The position numbers and the translations under genes were made by a program. From Stutzerimonas chloritidismutans AW-1 (GTDB lineage: Bacteria > Pseudomonadota > Gammaproteobacteria > Pseudomonadales > Pseudomonadaceae), in contig NZ_AOFQ01000054.1 in the NCBI RefSeq assembly GCF_000495915.1, positions 1 to 64,000 on the forward strand: a stretch of 64,000 nucleotides of DNA, read 5' to 3'. The notes under the pieces were generated by a model, which was not told where the DNA came from, did no database searches, and saw nothing but the letters and a program-made list of their open reading frames with translations. The first letter of the stretch is position 1. Every line of letters begins with the position of its first letter. Shown here in pieces: positions 8,691 through 18,588 of the stretch.

Positions 8691-9727
8691 CAGAGGCGCT
8701 CCCGCAACAGCAGATAAAGGAAGAAGGGTGCGCCGAGCAACGCAGTGACAATGCCGATCGGCAGCTCCGCCGGCGCTATCACCAGCCGCGCGGCGACATC
8801 GGCAAGCAGCAGCAAGCTGCCGCCAGCAAGTGCCGAAGCTGGTAGCAGTAAGCGGTGATCGGGACCGACCAACAGGCGCATCAGGTGCGGAACCACCAAT
8901 CCGATAAAGCCGATCAGACCGGTAGCAGCCACCGCTGCGCCGACACCCAGCGCCGTGCAGACCACCAGTTCACGCTTGATCCGCTCCACATCGAAACCGA
9001 GATGACGCGCTTCCGATTCGCCGAGCAACAACGCATTCAGGGCTTTCGCCCGCCGCGGCAGCCACAGTGCGACGGCGATGGTGATCAGCAGCAGCGGCCA
9101 TAGCCGTGCATAACTGGCGCCGTTCAGACTGCCGAGATTCCAGAAGGTCAGCGAGCGCAACGTTCTGTCGTCGGCCAGATAACTGAACAACCCAACCACT
9201 GCACCGGCCAGCGCGGTCAGCGCAATGCCGGCCAGCAGCATCGTGCCGACGTGGGTCTGCCCGTCGCGCCGGCCGAGTCGGTAAACCAGCAAGGTCACGC
9301 CCAGCCCGCCAACGAAGGCGAAGACCGACAGCAGGTAGGGCTCCCACCCCGCAGGCAACGCCGGAATGAATGTGCTACCGACTATGGCGACCGCCGCACC
9401 CAGCGCAGCACCGCTGGAAACCCCGACCAGCCCTGGATCGGCCAGCGGGTTGCGGAACAGCCCCTGCATCGCCACCCCGCAAAGCGCCAGTACTGCCCCG
9501 GCGGCGCAGCCCAGCAAGGTCCGCGGCAGGCGGATCTGCGCAAGAATCAGCTCGGCCTGCTCGAGCCCGGACGCTTCGATCGGCACGCCTACCAAGCGCA
9601 GCGCCGCAGCCAGACTGTCGCCCAGCGCCAGGCTCAGCGGTCCCAGCGCCAGCGACAACCAGATCGCGACCAGCAACAACAAGCCGAGTACGAAGAACAG
9701 AAAGCGCACAGGAACCGGACTACCCAT
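8690..9727 (-). CDS. phuU: Heme ABC transporter permease (HmuU/PhuU, FecCD family)
   Basis: A 345-residue FecCD-family permease with about nine or ten membrane helices. Family signatures are [36 protein letters not shown], the ATPase-coupling segment [17 protein letters not shown], and a C-terminal [18 protein letters not shown]. It delivers heme from a periplasmic binding protein to the cytoplasm. The start at 9727 gives the N terminus expected for the family; an open frame continues upstream but shows no ribosome site. Unlike P. aeruginosa, no phuT, phuS or phuR precedes it: the next gene is a divergent Rieske protein. Confidence 0.88.
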   Translation of the reverse strand: MGSPVPVRFLFFVLGLLLLVAIWLSLALGPLSLALGDSLAAALRLVGVPIEASGLEQAELILAQIRLPRTLLGCAAGAVLALCGVAMQGLFRNPLADPGLVGVSSGAALGAAVAIVGSTFIPALPAGWEPYLLSVFAFVGGLGVTLLVYRLGRRDGQTHVGTMLLAGIALTALAGAVVGLFSYLADDRTLRSLTFWNLGSLNGASYARLWPLLLITIAVALWLPRRAKALNALLLGESEARHLGFDVERIKRELVVCTALGVGAAVAATGLIGFIGLVVPHLMRLLVGPDHRLLLPASALAGGSLLLLADVAARLVIAPAELPIGIVTALLGAPFFLYLLLRERL

Positions 9728-9799
9728 CGGATTGCTTTGCCAAGCGGTATGTGCGGCGAAGGATAAGAGCCCGCCGCCGCAGCCGCCAGCCCGGCAAAA

Positions 9800-9839
9800 A
9801 TTATCCGACTGCACTTCCTCGCCGGCTGCGGGATAATTC
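9800..9839. promoter_or_regulatory. Inverted repeat with two opposed -10-like boxes between phuU and the Rieske gene
   Basis: AATTATCC (9800-9807) and GGATAATT (9832-9839) are perfect 8-base inverted arms 24 bases apart. Each arm contains GATAAT pointing outward, one toward phuU and one toward the Rieske gene. Recognisable -35 hexamers and a good Fur box are absent, so both the promoter and the operator reading are tentative. Confidence 0.35.
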
Positions 9840-9860
9840 CAGCTTATGGTGGAGGACCCG

Positions 9861-10196
9861 ATGATCAGATTGTGCGCGACATCCGAGCTTCTCGAAGGGC
9901 AGAGCCGCGGCTTCACGGTCGGGGAGCTGAAAGTGATCGCCGTTCGCCGGGATGGCCGGACATACCTGTACGAGAACCGTTGCCCACACCGCGGCGTTCC
10001 GCTGGAGTGGCGTCCCGACCAGTTCCTCGACGACAGTGGCAGCCTGCTGCAATGCGCCACTCACGGCGCGCTGTTTCTCATCGAATCCGGTGAGTGCGTG
10101 GCCGGCCCCTGCGACGGCCAGACGCTGCGCCAGCTGGATGCAGTCGAGGACAAGGACAGCATCTGGTTGCAAACTGATCGGCAGAGCGACAATTGA
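9861..10196 (+). CDS. Rieske [2Fe-2S] domain protein
   Basis: A 111-residue soluble Rieske protein. The cluster ligands are visible as CPHRGVPLEW and, 20 residues on, CATHGALF, giving the Cys-X-His and Cys-X2-His pairs. There is no signal peptide or membrane segment, so this is a ferredoxin-like stand-alone domain of the type seen in NirD or dioxygenase ferredoxins. Its partner is unknown. The ATG at 9861 is preferred because GGAGG lies six bases upstream; an earlier ATG at 9846 has no such site. It is transcribed away from phuU and precedes dsbD by 61 bases. Confidence 0.88.
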   Translation: MIRLCATSELLEGQSRGFTVGELKVIAVRRDGRTYLYENRCPHRGVPLEWRPDQFLDDSGSLLQCATHGALFLIESGECVAGPCDGQTLRQLDAVEDKDSIWLQTDRQSDN

Positions 10197-10257
10197 GCAC
10201 GGGCGCCGGGCGTCGGGCTTGGTTATCATGCCGCCACAGCTTTACCGTGAGATCGCC

Positions 10258-12045
10258 ATGCTTCGCCTGCTGAGTCTGCTGCTCCTGCTATTCGTGCTTC
10301 CTGCCCACGCCGGCCTGTTCGACAACAAGCCCAGCGCCAGTCTTGGCGGTGCGCTGAACAACAGCAGCGATTTCCTGCCGGTACGCGAAGCCTTTCGACT
10401 GAGTCTCGTTGAAGCTACGCCTGAACAGATCACCCTGCGTTTCGTCGCAGCGGAGGGCTACTACCTCTACCGTCATCGTTTCGCCTTCAAGACCGACCAG
10501 TCAGGTGTCGTGATCGGTGAGCCGAAGCTGCCCGCCGGCGTGCCCAAGGTCGATGACTATTTCGGTGAGATCGAAGCCTATTACGGCACTGTCGATGTCG
10601 AGCTACCGCTGACGAACCCGGACAACCGCCCCTTCGTCCTGCAGGTCTCCTACCAGGGCTGTGCCGATAAAGGCCTGTGCTACCCGCCGGAAACCGAATC
10701 GCTCCCCATCGGCGACGTTGCTGGCGCCCCCAGCGGAGCGACCACCGAAGAGCCAACCAGCCAGCAGGCCAGCGAACGCGACCTCTCCTGGCGCTCCATC
10801 GCGCTATTCTTCCTCGCCGGTCTGGGCCTGACCTTCACCCCCTGCGTGCTGCCGATGCTGCCGATTCTCACCGGCGTCGTGCTGCGCGACCAGCCCGGCG
10901 GAATGCGCAGCTTCCTGCTGTCGCTGGCCTACGTACTGCCAATGGCTGGCGGCTTCGCCCTGCTCGGCGCGCTCATGGGCGTATTCGGCGCCGAGCTGAA
11001 TCTGCAGGCGCGCCTGCAATCACCCTGGGTTCTTGTACCCTTCGCATTATTCTTCGTCGCCTTCGCCCTGGCCATGTTCGGGCTGTTCGAGCTGCGCCTA
11101 CCACAGGCACTCAGCAGTCGACTCGACCGTCTTGCCGGCAACGCACGCGGCGGCTCGTTTACCGGAGCGGCGCTGCTCGGTGCCGTGTCCAGTCTGCTGG
11201 TATCGCCTTGTGTTTCCGCTCCGCTGGCCGGCGCACTGCTGTACATCAGTGCCAGCGGCGATGCGCTAGGCGGTGGCCTGAAGCTGTTCGCCCTGGGCCT
11301 GGGTATGGGCGCACCGCTGGTGCTGTTCGCCACCGGCGGTGGCGCGCTACTGCCCAAGAGCGGCCCATGGATGATCAGCGTGCGCAACGTATTCGGCGTA
11401 CTGCTGCTTGCCGTCGCAGTCTGGATGCTCGAGCGCGTACTGCCCGGTCCGCTTGCTCTGGCGGCGTGGGGCCTGCTCGCGGCCGGCAGCGCCGTATTTC
11501 TCGGGACTCTGGAATTCACCAGCAAGACGCCCAGGCAGAAGCTCGCGCAGCTGATGGGACTGGTATTGCTGGTCTACGCGCTGACCGCGTGGATCGGGGC
11601 GCTACAGGGCGGCTCCGATCCACTTCGGCCGTTGCCAACCTCCGTAGCCGGATCAGCGCCGGGCAGCATGACCAGTGAAGGCTGGCACACCATTTCCACG
11701 CCGGCCGAGCTCGATACCCAACTGGCCGCCGCCCGCGCCGCCGGCCAACCGCTGATGCTCGACTGGTACGCCGACTGGTGCATCAGCTGCAAGGTGATCG
11801 AACGCGAGGTGTTCGCCAACCCACAGGTGGCACCGCGGCTGACCGACTATCGTCTGATCCGCTTCGACATCACCGAAAGCAACGCCGCCCAACGCAGCCT
11901 GCTGGACCGCTACAAACTGTTCGGCCCCCCGGCCATCCTGTTCTTCGATCGGCGTGGCAATGAGATGTCCGAAGTACGCGTAGTCGGCGAGATAGACGCT
12001 CCCGGTTTCAGCGAGCGTCTGGATCGCGCGGCACCTCTGCTCTAG
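10258..12045 (+). CDS. dsbD: Thiol:disulfide interchange protein DsbD
   Basis: DsbD carries reducing power from cytoplasmic thioredoxin across the inner membrane to periplasmic DsbC, DsbG and cytochrome c maturation. The 595-residue product has a signal peptide ending VLPAHAGLF. The N-terminal domain carries redox Cys135 and Cys141 (GCADKGLC). The eight-helix core has membrane cysteines in FTPCVLPM (Cys196) and SPCVSAPL (Cys318). The C-terminal thioredoxin domain has WCISC (Cys508 and Cys511). All three cysteine pairs are intact. In P. aeruginosa the homologue dipZ precedes aroQ1 exactly as here. Start chosen at the ATG that gives a clean signal peptide. Confidence 0.95.
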   Translation: MLRLLSLLLLLFVLPAHAGLFDNKPSASLGGALNNSSDFLPVREAFRLSLVEATPEQITLRFVAAEGYYLYRHRFAFKTDQSGVVIGEPKLPAGVPKVDDYFGEIEAYYGTVDVELPLTNPDNRPFVLQVSYQGCADKGLCYPPETESLPIGDVAGAPSGATTEEPTSQQASERDLSWRSIALFFLAGLGLTFTPCVLPMLPILTGVVLRDQPGGMRSFLLSLAYVLPMAGGFALLGALMGVFGAELNLQARLQSPWVLVPFALFFVAFALAMFGLFELRLPQALSSRLDRLAGNARGGSFTGAALLGAVSSLLVSPCVSAPLAGALLYISASGDALGGGLKLFALGLGMGAPLVLFATGGGALLPKSGPWMISVRNVFGVLLLAVAVWMLERVLPGPLALAAWGLLAAGSAVFLGTLEFTSKTPRQKLAQLMGLVLLVYALTAWIGALQGGSDPLRPLPTSVAGSAPGSMTSEGWHTISTPAELDTQLAAARAAGQPLMLDWYADWCISCKVIEREVFANPQVAPRLTDYRLIRFDITESNAAQRSLLDRYKLFGPPAILFFDRRGNEMSEVRVVGEIDAPGFSERLDRAAPLL

Positions 12046-12254
12046 CTCACGTACGCATTTTCGCGGGATCGATCCATGACAAGCCGACGATCCTCAGCCC
12101 AATGAATCATTGCGGCAATCTTCAGACATAATGCGGGCATTTCCTTCGATCGCGACATGACTGGACAGTCATACCCTGCTTGGGGCATAGTTTTTCCCTT
12201 CTCGCGACCAGCCACCTCGACTGATCAGCGCATACAGAAAAACAAGGAATACCG

Positions 12255-12698
12255 ATGGCCACGCTTCTGGTCCTCCACGGGCCGAATCTGAACATGCTCG
12301 GCACCCGCGAGCCGGGCGTCTACGGCGAAGTGACGCTGGCGCAGATCAATCAGGATCTGGAGCAGCGTGCCCGAGATCGCGGACATCATCTGCTGCATCT
12401 GCAATCCAACGCCGAGTACGAACTGATCGAGCGCATCCATGCCGCGCGCAGCGAAGGCGTCGATTTCATCCTGATCAATCCCGCGGCATTCACGCATACC
12501 AGCGTCGCATTACGTGACGCGTTGCTGGCCGTGAGCATCCCATTCATCGAAGTGCACCTGTCCAACGTGCACAAGCGTGAACCTTTCCGCCATCACTCCT
12601 ACTTTTCCGATATCGCGGTGGGTGTGATCTGCGGCCTTGGCGCCAGCGGCTACCGACTGGCCTTGGAGGCCGCCCTGGAACAACTCGCTGCTTCCTGA
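12255..12698 (+). CDS. aroQ: Type II 3-dehydroquinate dehydratase
   Basis: This enzyme dehydrates 3-dehydroquinate to 3-dehydroshikimate, step three of the shikimate pathway. The 147-residue size and the N-terminal signature [16 protein letters not shown] (active-site Arg18 and Tyr23) mark the dodecameric type II enzyme. Later catalytic regions are [18 protein letters not shown] and [22 protein letters not shown] precedes the ATG. It stands upstream of accB by 75 bases, the arrangement known in Pseudomonas, so aroQ-accB-accC probably share a transcript. A small inverted repeat, ATGACT/AGTCAT (12157-12172), lies in the upstream gap; no clear promoter was identified there. Confidence 0.97.
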   Translation: MATLLVLHGPNLNMLGTREPGVYGEVTLAQINQDLEQRARDRGHHLLHLQSNAEYELIERIHAARSEGVDFILINPAAFTHTSVALRDALLAVSIPFIEVHLSNVHKREPFRHHSYFSDIAVGVICGLGASGYRLALEAALEQLAAS

Positions 12699-12773
12699 GG
12701 GGCTCGTGCACATGCCGAGCCTTGAAGAAGCGAGCAGCAATGCCCTTTGAACTTACCTGGGAGTCAATGCTTC

Positions 12774-13232
12774 ATGGATATTCGCAAAGTCAAAAAGCTG
12801 ATCGAACTGCTGGAAGAGTCCGGTATCGACGAACTGGAGATCCACGAGGGTGAAGAGTCGGTACGCATCAGCCGCCACAGCAAGCAGGTAGCGATGCAGC
12901 AGCCGATCTACGCTCAGGCTCCGGCTGCACCGGCTCCTGCTCCGGTAGCTGCTGCCGCCCCGGCTGCCGACGCTGCCCCGGCCGCGCCCAAGCTGAACGG
13001 CAATGTGGTCCGCTCGCCGATGGTCGGCACCTTCTACCGTGCGTCCTCGCCGGAATCCAAGGCGTTCGTCGAAGTCGGCCAGAGCGTCAAGAAGGGCGAC
13101 ATCCTCTGCATCGTCGAAGCCATGAAGATGATGAACCACATCGAGGCCGAGATCAGCGGCACCATCGAATCCATCCTGGTGGAGAATGGTCAGCCGGTCG
13201 AATACGACCAGCCGCTGTTCACCATCGTTTGA
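12774..13232 (+). CDS. accB: Biotin carboxyl carrier protein of acetyl-CoA carboxylase
   Basis: AccB carries the carboxylated biotin between AccC and the AccA/AccD transferase in the first step of fatty-acid synthesis. The 152-residue product starts with the conserved [17 protein letters not shown] helix. A flexible Ala/Pro linker (about 50-77) follows, then the biotinyl domain with the biotinylation motif EAMKMMNH; the modified lysine is Lys118. The family thumb is present in the [11 protein letters not shown] region. The start at 12774 gives the canonical N terminus, with GGGAG a little over ten bases upstream. accC follows after 17 bases. Confidence 0.97.
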   Translation: MDIRKVKKLIELLEESGIDELEIHEGEESVRISRHSKQVAMQQPIYAQAPAAPAPAPVAAAAPAADAAPAAPKLNGNVVRSPMVGTFYRASSPESKAFVEVGQSVKKGDILCIVEAMKMMNHIEAEISGTIESILVENGQPVEYDQPLFTIV

Positions 13233-13249
13233 ACCGCGGAGAGCCAGCG

Positions 13250-14599
13250 ATGTTGGAAAAAGTACTGATCGCCAACCGCGGCGAGATAGCCCTTCGAGTT
13301 CTGCGCGCATGCAAGGAACTGGGCATCAAGACCGTGGCTGTGCACTCCACTGCAGACCGTGACCTGATGCACGTGTCGCTGGCCGACGAGTCCGTCTGCA
13401 TCGGCCCGGCCGCCTCTGCCAAGTCCTACCTGAGCATCCCGGCGCTGATCGCCGCTGCCGAAGTCACCGGCGCCGACGGCATCCATCCCGGCTACGGCTT
13501 CCTCGCCGAGAACGCCGACTTCGCCGAACAGGTGGAGAAGTCCGGGTTTACCTTCATCGGCCCAACCGCCGACGTCATTCGCCTTATGGGCGACAAGGTA
13601 TCGGCCAAGGACGCGATGAAGCAGGCCGGCGTGCCGACCGTTCCGGGTTCTGACGGCCCACTGCCGGAAGACGAGAAGGAAGCGCTGCGCATCGCCCGCG
13701 AGGTGGGCTACCCGGTGATCATCAAGGCCGCCGGTGGCGGTGGTGGTCGCGGCATGCGCGTGGTGCACAAGGAAGAGGATCTGATCGCCTCGGCCAAGCT
13801 GACCCGCAATGAAGCCGGCGCAGCCTTCGGCAACCCGATGGTCTACCTCGAGAAATTCCTCACCAACCCACGCCACGTGGAAATCCAGGTGCTGGCCGAC
13901 GGCCAGGGCAACGCCATCCACCTTGGCGACCGCGACTGCTCGCTGCAGCGCCGTCACCAGAAGGTGATCGAGGAAGCCCCAGCCCCGCTGATCGATGAAG
14001 AAGCCCGCCGCAAGGTCCAGGCCCGCTGCGTCAAGGCGTGCATCGACATCGGCTACCGCGGCGCCGGCACGTTCGAGTTTCTCTATGAAGACGGCAACTT
14101 CTACTTCATCGAGATGAACACGCGCGTTCAGGTCGAACATCCGGTTACCGAGATGGTCACCGGCATCGACATCGTCAAGGAGATGCTGCTGATCGGTGGT
14201 GGCCAGAAGCTGTCGATCAAGCAGGAAGATGTGGTCATCCGCGGCCATGCCGTGGAGTGCCGCATCAATGCCGAAGATCCGCGCACCTTCATGCCCAGCC
14301 CGGGCAAGGTGAAGCACTTCCACGCTCCAGGCGGCAACGGTGTGCGCGTCGACTCGCACCTGTACGACGGCTACTCGGTTCCACCGCACTACGACTCGCT
14401 GATCGGCAAGCTGATCACCTTCGGCGCAAACCGCGACGAGGCCATGGGCCGCATGCGCAACGCACTGGACGAGCTGATCGTCGATGGCATCAAGACCAAC
14501 GCCCCGCTGCACCGCGATCTGGTGCGCGACCCCGGCTTCTGCAAGGGCGGCGTGAACATCCATTACCTGGAGAAGAAACTGGGTATGGACAAGCACTGA
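13250..14599 (+). CDS. accC: Biotin carboxylase of acetyl-CoA carboxylase
   Basis: AccC carboxylates the biotin on AccB using ATP and bicarbonate. The 449-residue product has the family length. It has the N-terminal [16 protein letters not shown] domain, the ATP-grasp glycine loop [10 protein letters not shown], the metal and bicarbonate-site segment [15 protein letters not shown], and the C-terminal closing domain. The start at 13250 is the standard one; the in-frame GTG at 13229 would overlap accB. A strong hairpin follows 21 bases after the stop, closing the aroQ-accB-accC unit. Confidence 0.98.
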   Translation: MLEKVLIANRGEIALRVLRACKELGIKTVAVHSTADRDLMHVSLADESVCIGPAASAKSYLSIPALIAAAEVTGADGIHPGYGFLAENADFAEQVEKSGFTFIGPTADVIRLMGDKVSAKDAMKQAGVPTVPGSDGPLPEDEKEALRIAREVGYPVIIKAAGGGGGRGMRVVHKEEDLIASAKLTRNEAGAAFGNPMVYLEKFLTNPRHVEIQVLADGQGNAIHLGDRDCSLQRRHQKVIEEAPAPLIDEEARRKVQARCVKACIDIGYRGAGTFEFLYEDGNFYFIEMNTRVQVEHPVTEMVTGIDIVKEMLLIGGGQKLSIKQEDVVIRGHAVECRINAEDPRTFMPSPGKVKHFHAPGGNGVRVDSHLYDGYSVPPHYDSLIGKLITFGANRDEAMGRMRNALDELIVDGIKTNAPLHRDLVRDPGFCKGGVNIHYLEKKLGMDKH

Positions 14600-14620
14600 G
14601 CCCCGCTCGGCGCTGTACTA

Positions 14621-14656
14621 CAGAGGCTGCCTTCGGGCGGCCTCTGTCGTTTCTGC
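14621..14656 (+). terminator. Terminator after accC
   Basis: CAGAGGCTGCC, tetraloop TTCG and GGCGGCCTCTG make an 11-bp stem with one G-U wobble (14621-14646), followed by TCGTTTCT. The T run is imperfect. Confidence 0.7.
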
Positions 14657-14744
14657 CAGGCGCGAATCGAGCCCACGCTGGCCGCAACACGCCCCCTCCA
14701 GTAAGCTTGCCGGCTTTTACCGCGACCCCATTCGAGAGGCTTCC

Positions 14745-15626
14745 ATGTCCTGGCTGCAGATCCGACTCGCCATCACCCCCGATCAGGCCGAAGCGCTGGA
14801 AGACCAGCTGCTGGATCTGGGCGCGGTTTCCGTGACCTTCATGGACGCCGAGGATCAGCCTATCTTCGAGCCGGATCTCAACACCACTCCGCTGTGGTCG
14901 CACACGCACCTGCTGGCATTGTTCGAAGCCGACACCGACTCGGACTCCCTGCTCGCCCACCTGCAGCTGCTGCGCGGCGGCGAGCTGCCCGAGCATCAGA
15001 TCGAAGTGATCGAAGACCAGGACTGGGAGCGCAGCTGGATGGACAACTTCCAGCCGATGCGCTTCGGCCGCCGCCTGTGGATCGTCCCCAGCTGGCACGC
15101 GGCGCCGGAGCCCGACGCGGTCAACCTGCTGCTGGATCCTGGCCTGGCGTTCGGTACCGGCACCCACCCCACTACCGCACTTTGTCTCGAGTGGCTGGAT
15201 GCCCAGCCTCTGCAGGGCCAGTCCCTGCTGGATTTCGGCTGCGGCTCGGGCATCCTGGCGATCGCCGGCCTGTTGCTGGGCGCCGAGCATGCCGTCGGCA
15301 CCGACATCGATACCCAGGCGCTGGACGCTTCACGCGACAACGCCGAGCGCAACGGCATCGCCGCAGAGCGTTTCGCGCTCCACCTGCCTGAACAGCTGCC
15401 GGAAAAGGCTGCCGACGTGGTGGTCGCCAACATCCTTGCCGGCCCGCTGGTTTCGCTGGCGCCGCGCATCACCTCACTGGTCAAGCCCGGCGGCCGCCTG
15501 GCACTGTCCGGCATCCTCGCCGAACAGGCCGAAGAGGTACGCGCCGCCTACAGCGATGCATTCGAGCTCGATCCAACCGCCGACAAAGATGGCTGGGTAC
15601 GCATCAGCGGCGTCCGACGTGCCTGA
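14745..15626 (+). CDS. prmA: Ribosomal protein L11 methyltransferase
   Basis: PrmA trimethylates L11 at several lysines and the N terminus. The 293-residue product opens with the L11-recognition domain ([20 protein letters not shown]) and continues into the Rossmann domain. The SAM motif is [20 protein letters not shown], after the PrmA hallmark [12 protein letters not shown]. The catalytic-loop segment [10 protein letters not shown] is typical of the family. It follows the accC terminator and lies upstream of a zinc-ribbon gene and dusB-fis, an order conserved in gammaproteobacteria. Confidence 0.97.
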   Translation: MSWLQIRLAITPDQAEALEDQLLDLGAVSVTFMDAEDQPIFEPDLNTTPLWSHTHLLALFEADTDSDSLLAHLQLLRGGELPEHQIEVIEDQDWERSWMDNFQPMRFGRRLWIVPSWHAAPEPDAVNLLLDPGLAFGTGTHPTTALCLEWLDAQPLQGQSLLDFGCGSGILAIAGLLLGAEHAVGTDIDTQALDASRDNAERNGIAAERFALHLPEQLPEKAADVVVANILAGPLVSLAPRITSLVKPGGRLALSGILAEQAEEVRAAYSDAFELDPTADKDGWVRISGVRRA

Positions 15627-15735
15627 GCAGCGCCTTGCGACCTCGCCCGCACACTTGCACAACAGGCGCCGCAGCCCCTGCCGCTGCGCGACTGGCATAC
15701 GCTAGACTAGCCGGCACCTTCGCGCGGAAAGACGC

Positions 15736-16980
15736 ATGACCAGCTTCATCACCCAGTGCCCCAACTGCAGCACCCGCTTTCGCGTCGCCCGCAGCCAGTT
15801 GCGCGCGGCCCGCGGCGCAGTGCGTTGCGGCGCCTGCATGGAAGTCTTCAACGCCGCCCATCATCTGCTGCGCGATGAGCTGGACCCAACGCAACCACTG
15901 ACAACTCCCCTCGACAAGTCGATCCAGACGCAGGCTACCGAGCATCCCAGGGCTACCATGCCGGCGCCAACCGCCAAGGCCGATGAAACGCTGTGGATTC
16001 ACGATGACCTGGACCTGGACAGCCTCGACCTGGACGAAGAGCTGGCCAAACTGGAGCGGCAGGAGCGCGAATTATCTCGCGACCTGCTCAGCCTCGAAGC
16101 CAACGGCGACGGGGCAACCAGGCCTCGCGATCCGCTACCGGAGATATCCTCCACGCAGGACGAAAGCTGGGCCGAGATCCTGCTGAGCGCCGAACAAGGC
16201 GTCACGCAGTCGCCGGCGAGCCCGAGCGATGAGGTGGTCAGCTTCACCCCGGTCACCTCGGAGTCTCCGCAACCGCTGAGCCCATTGGCAGCCAGTCCCA
16301 CGCCGCTCGCGATCGCCGAGGCCCAGCAGGCGCACGACGAAAGGGTCGAACCTGAACTGGCAAGGCCATCGGCTTCCGAACAGCTCGCCCCTGCCGTAGA
16401 TTCTGCAGCGACACGCCGCGAGCCCGACCTGCGCGACGAGCCGCTGTTCGAGCTCGACGATGAGCCACTGCAACTGGACTGGCAGGAAGCGAAGAAACCC
16501 TGGGGACGCTGGCTCGGCTGGAGCGTACTGAACCTGTTGGCACTGCTTGCGCTGGGTGCCCAGTACGTTGCCTACAACTACGATGAGCTGTCGAGGCAGC
16601 AGCAGTATCGCAGCTGGTTCGAGCGTATCTGCCCGACCGTTGGCTGCGAACTGCCGGCCCTGGTCGACATTGGCCAGATCAAGAGCAGCAACCTGGTGGT
16701 GCGCAGCCATCCCGAGTTCACCGGCGCGCTGGTCGTCGACGCGATCCTCTACAACCGCGCGGCCTTTGCACAGCCGTTTCCGCTATTGGAAATCCGCTTT
16801 GCCGACCTCAACGGCAAACTGATCGCCAGCCGCAGCTTCAAGCCCAGCGAATATCTTTCTGGAGAACTGGCAGGACAGGCCCAGATGCCACCGCAGGTTC
16901 CCATCCATATCGCCCTGGATATCCTCGACCCAGGAGCAAAGGCAGTTAATTACAGCCTGAGTTTCCATTCGCCCAAATAG
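15736..16980 (+). CDS. Zinc-ribbon / DUF3426 membrane protein
   Basis: The 414-residue product begins with an MJ0042-type zinc ribbon (QCPNC, then RCGAC 21 residues later). A long acidic disordered stretch rich in Asp/Leu/Glu follows (about 80-250). One membrane helix (LNLLALLALGAQYVAY, about residue 270) precedes a periplasmic DUF3426 domain that ends the protein. The domain has a Cys pair (ERICPTVGCELP). Proteins of this type always sit between prmA and dusB in pseudomonads, and their role is unknown. Context with translation and growth-control genes suggests an envelope or regulatory function, which is only an inference. Confidence 0.88.
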   Translation: MTSFITQCPNCSTRFRVARSQLRAARGAVRCGACMEVFNAAHHLLRDELDPTQPLTTPLDKSIQTQATEHPRATMPAPTAKADETLWIHDDLDLDSLDLDEELAKLERQERELSRDLLSLEANGDGATRPRDPLPEISSTQDESWAEILLSAEQGVTQSPASPSDEVVSFTPVTSESPQPLSPLAASPTPLAIAEAQQAHDERVEPELARPSASEQLAPAVDSAATRREPDLRDEPLFELDDEPLQLDWQEAKKPWGRWLGWSVLNLLALLALGAQYVAYNYDELSRQQQYRSWFERICPTVGCELPALVDIGQIKSSNLVVRSHPEFTGALVVDAILYNRAAFAQPFPLLEIRFADLNGKLIASRSFKPSEYLSGELAGQAQMPPQVPIHIALDILDPGAKAVNYSLSFHSPK

Positions 16981-17068
16981 CGACGAGCTTGCAGTTCAGA
17001 CTGCCGCCGCCGGCGCTCATCGCGCGAGCGGTGGGCGCGTCCAAACTCCCGGCGATAAGGCGACCACT

Positions 17069-17083
17069 GTTCAGAATTTGTTC
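17069..17083 (+). promoter_or_regulatory. Candidate Fis-binding site upstream of dusB-fis
   Basis: GTTCAGAATTTGTTC fits every fixed position of the core Fis consensus (G at 1, Y-R at 4-5, W at 8, Y-R at 11-12, C at 15). It sits nine bases upstream of the putative -35. The consensus is loose, so this is suggestive only. Confidence 0.45.
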
Positions 17084-17092
17084 AAAACAGCC

Positions 17093-17121
17093 TTTAACCC
17101 GTCATGCGTAGCGGGTATTAT
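17093..17121 (+). promoter_or_regulatory. Putative sigma70 promoter of dusB-fis
   Basis: TTTAAC (17093-17098), a 17-base spacer and TATTAT (17116-17121) give a start point near 17128, about 54 bases before the dusB ATG. Confidence 0.6.
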
Positions 17122-17181
17122 GCCCACCCTTTTTTGCAGTCCCGATCTACCTAACAAGCAGGCCCCAAGCAGGGAATCTTC

Positions 17182-18195
17182 ATGTCAGCGGTACGCATCG
17201 GCCCTTACACCTTGACCAATCGATTGATCCTCGCGCCCATGGCCGGCGTGACCGATCAGCCGTTCCGCCAGTTGTGCCGCCGCTTCGGCGCGGCCCTGGT
17301 GGTCTCGGAAATGCTCACCAGCGATGTGCGTCTGTGGAACAGTCGCAAATCTCGTCTGCGCATTCCCCATGCGGACGAGCCCGAGCCCCGCTCCGTGCAA
17401 ATCGCCGGTGGCGACCCGCAGATGCTGGCCGAGGCGGCGCAGCGCAATGTGGAGCTGGGGGCGCAGATCATCGACATCAACATGGGCTGCCCGGCGAAGA
17501 AGGTCTGCAACAAGGCCGCCGGCTCGGCGTTGATGCGTGACGAGAAGCTGGTCGCGGATATCCTCGAAGCCGTGGTCGGTGCCGTGACCGTTCCGGTGAC
17601 GTTGAAGATTCGCACCGGCTGGGATCGGCAGAACAAGAACGGCCTGACCGTCGCGCGTATCGCCGAGCAATCGGGCATCGCAGCACTTGCCGTTCACGGC
17701 CGCACCCGCGCCGACCTGTACACCGGCGAAGCCGAGTACGACACCATCGCCGCCATCAAGCAGGCAGTGGCGATTCCGGTGTTCGCCAATGGCGATATCG
17801 ATTCGCCGCACAAGGCGGCCCAGATACTACAGGCAACCGGAGCGGACGGCCTGTTGATCGGACGTGCGGCGCAGGGTCGCCCGTGGATCTTTCGCGAAGT
17901 GGAGCATTATCTGCGCACCGGCGAGCTGCTCGCGGCGCCGACGCTGGACGAAGTTGAAAGCACCCTGCTGGAGCATGTGCAGGCGCTGCATGAATTCTAT
18001 GGCGAGGTGATGGGAGTCCGTATCGCCCGCAAGCACGCGGGCTGGTATCTCGCAACACTGCCGGGCGCGCGGGACTTCCGCGCCCGTTTCAATCATCTGG
18101 AAGACAGGGATGCACAGGCCTTCAGCATTCAGCAGTTCTTTGCCGAACAACGCTCAGGGCCTGGCTCGGTGGATGGAACAGAGGTGGCCGCATGA
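17182..18195 (+). CDS. dusB: tRNA-dihydrouridine synthase B
   Basis: DusB reduces U17 in the D-loop of tRNAs with FMN and NADPH. The 337-residue TIM-barrel product has the flavin-binding start [15 protein letters not shown] and the Dus signature [20 protein letters not shown] with its catalytic cysteine. The phosphate-binding [13 protein letters not shown] and the C-terminal helical domain are also present. Its stop overlaps the fis start by four bases, the classic dusB-fis operon, so fis translation is coupled to dusB. Confidence 0.97.
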   Translation: MSAVRIGPYTLTNRLILAPMAGVTDQPFRQLCRRFGAALVVSEMLTSDVRLWNSRKSRLRIPHADEPEPRSVQIAGGDPQMLAEAAQRNVELGAQIIDINMGCPAKKVCNKAAGSALMRDEKLVADILEAVVGAVTVPVTLKIRTGWDRQNKNGLTVARIAEQSGIAALAVHGRTRADLYTGEAEYDTIAAIKQAVAIPVFANGDIDSPHKAAQILQATGADGLLIGRAAQGRPWIFREVEHYLRTGELLAAPTLDEVESTLLEHVQALHEFYGEVMGVRIARKHAGWYLATLPGARDFRARFNHLEDRDAQAFSIQQFFAEQRSGPGSVDGTEVAA

Positions 18196-18512
18196 CGCTG
18201 TTGAATGAAACATTGGTAAGTGGAACAACATCCGTGAGTGACAACGTGAACCTCAAGCAGCACCTGAACACGCCGAGCGAAGCGGGGCAGACGCTGCGAG
18301 GCAGCGTCGAGAAAGCGCTGCACAATTATTTCGCCCGCCTCGAAGGTGCAGACGTCACGGACGTTTACAACCTCGTACTCTCCGAAGTGGAAGCGCCGTT
18401 GCTGGAAACCGTGATGCACTACGTCAAGGGTAACCAGACCAAGGCTTCCGAGCTGCTGGGCCTGAACCGCGGCACCCTGCGCAAGAAACTCAAACAGTAC
18501 GACCTGCTCTGA
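18192..18512 (+). CDS. fis: DNA-binding protein Fis
   Basis: Fis is a nucleoid protein and transcription factor, abundant in fast-growing cells. The 106-residue product ends in the helix-turn-helix [20 protein letters not shown], nearly identical to the enterobacterial one. The dimer helices lie just before it ([21 protein letters not shown]). The ATG overlaps the dusB stop. A later in-frame GTG near 18234 could give a shorter form closer to the 98-residue E. coli size; the upstream ATG is kept because the ATGA overlap is conserved. Confidence 0.97.
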   Translation: MTLLNETLVSGTTSVSDNVNLKQHLNTPSEAGQTLRGSVEKALHNYFARLEGADVTDVYNLVLSEVEAPLLETVMHYVKGNQTKASELLGLNRGTLRKKLKQYDLL

Positions 18513-18588
18513 CGCGGCAGCTGGCAGGCGCGGCTGTCCGCACCTGCCTGCTTCGCGGACTCAAGCCTGTAGCCTCTAGGAAACGTCA

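Noticed and set aside
9727-9850. Cobalamin riboswitch or Fur box upstream of phuU
   Set aside because: No B12-box or GATAATGATAATCATTATC-like sequence is present; only the GATAAT inverted repeat remains.
13190-14596. Long open frame antisense to accC (and similar ones antisense to purH, purD and infB)
   Set aside because: They lie entirely under well-supported genes, have the low-complexity composition of GC-rich shadow frames, and show no signal or family motif.
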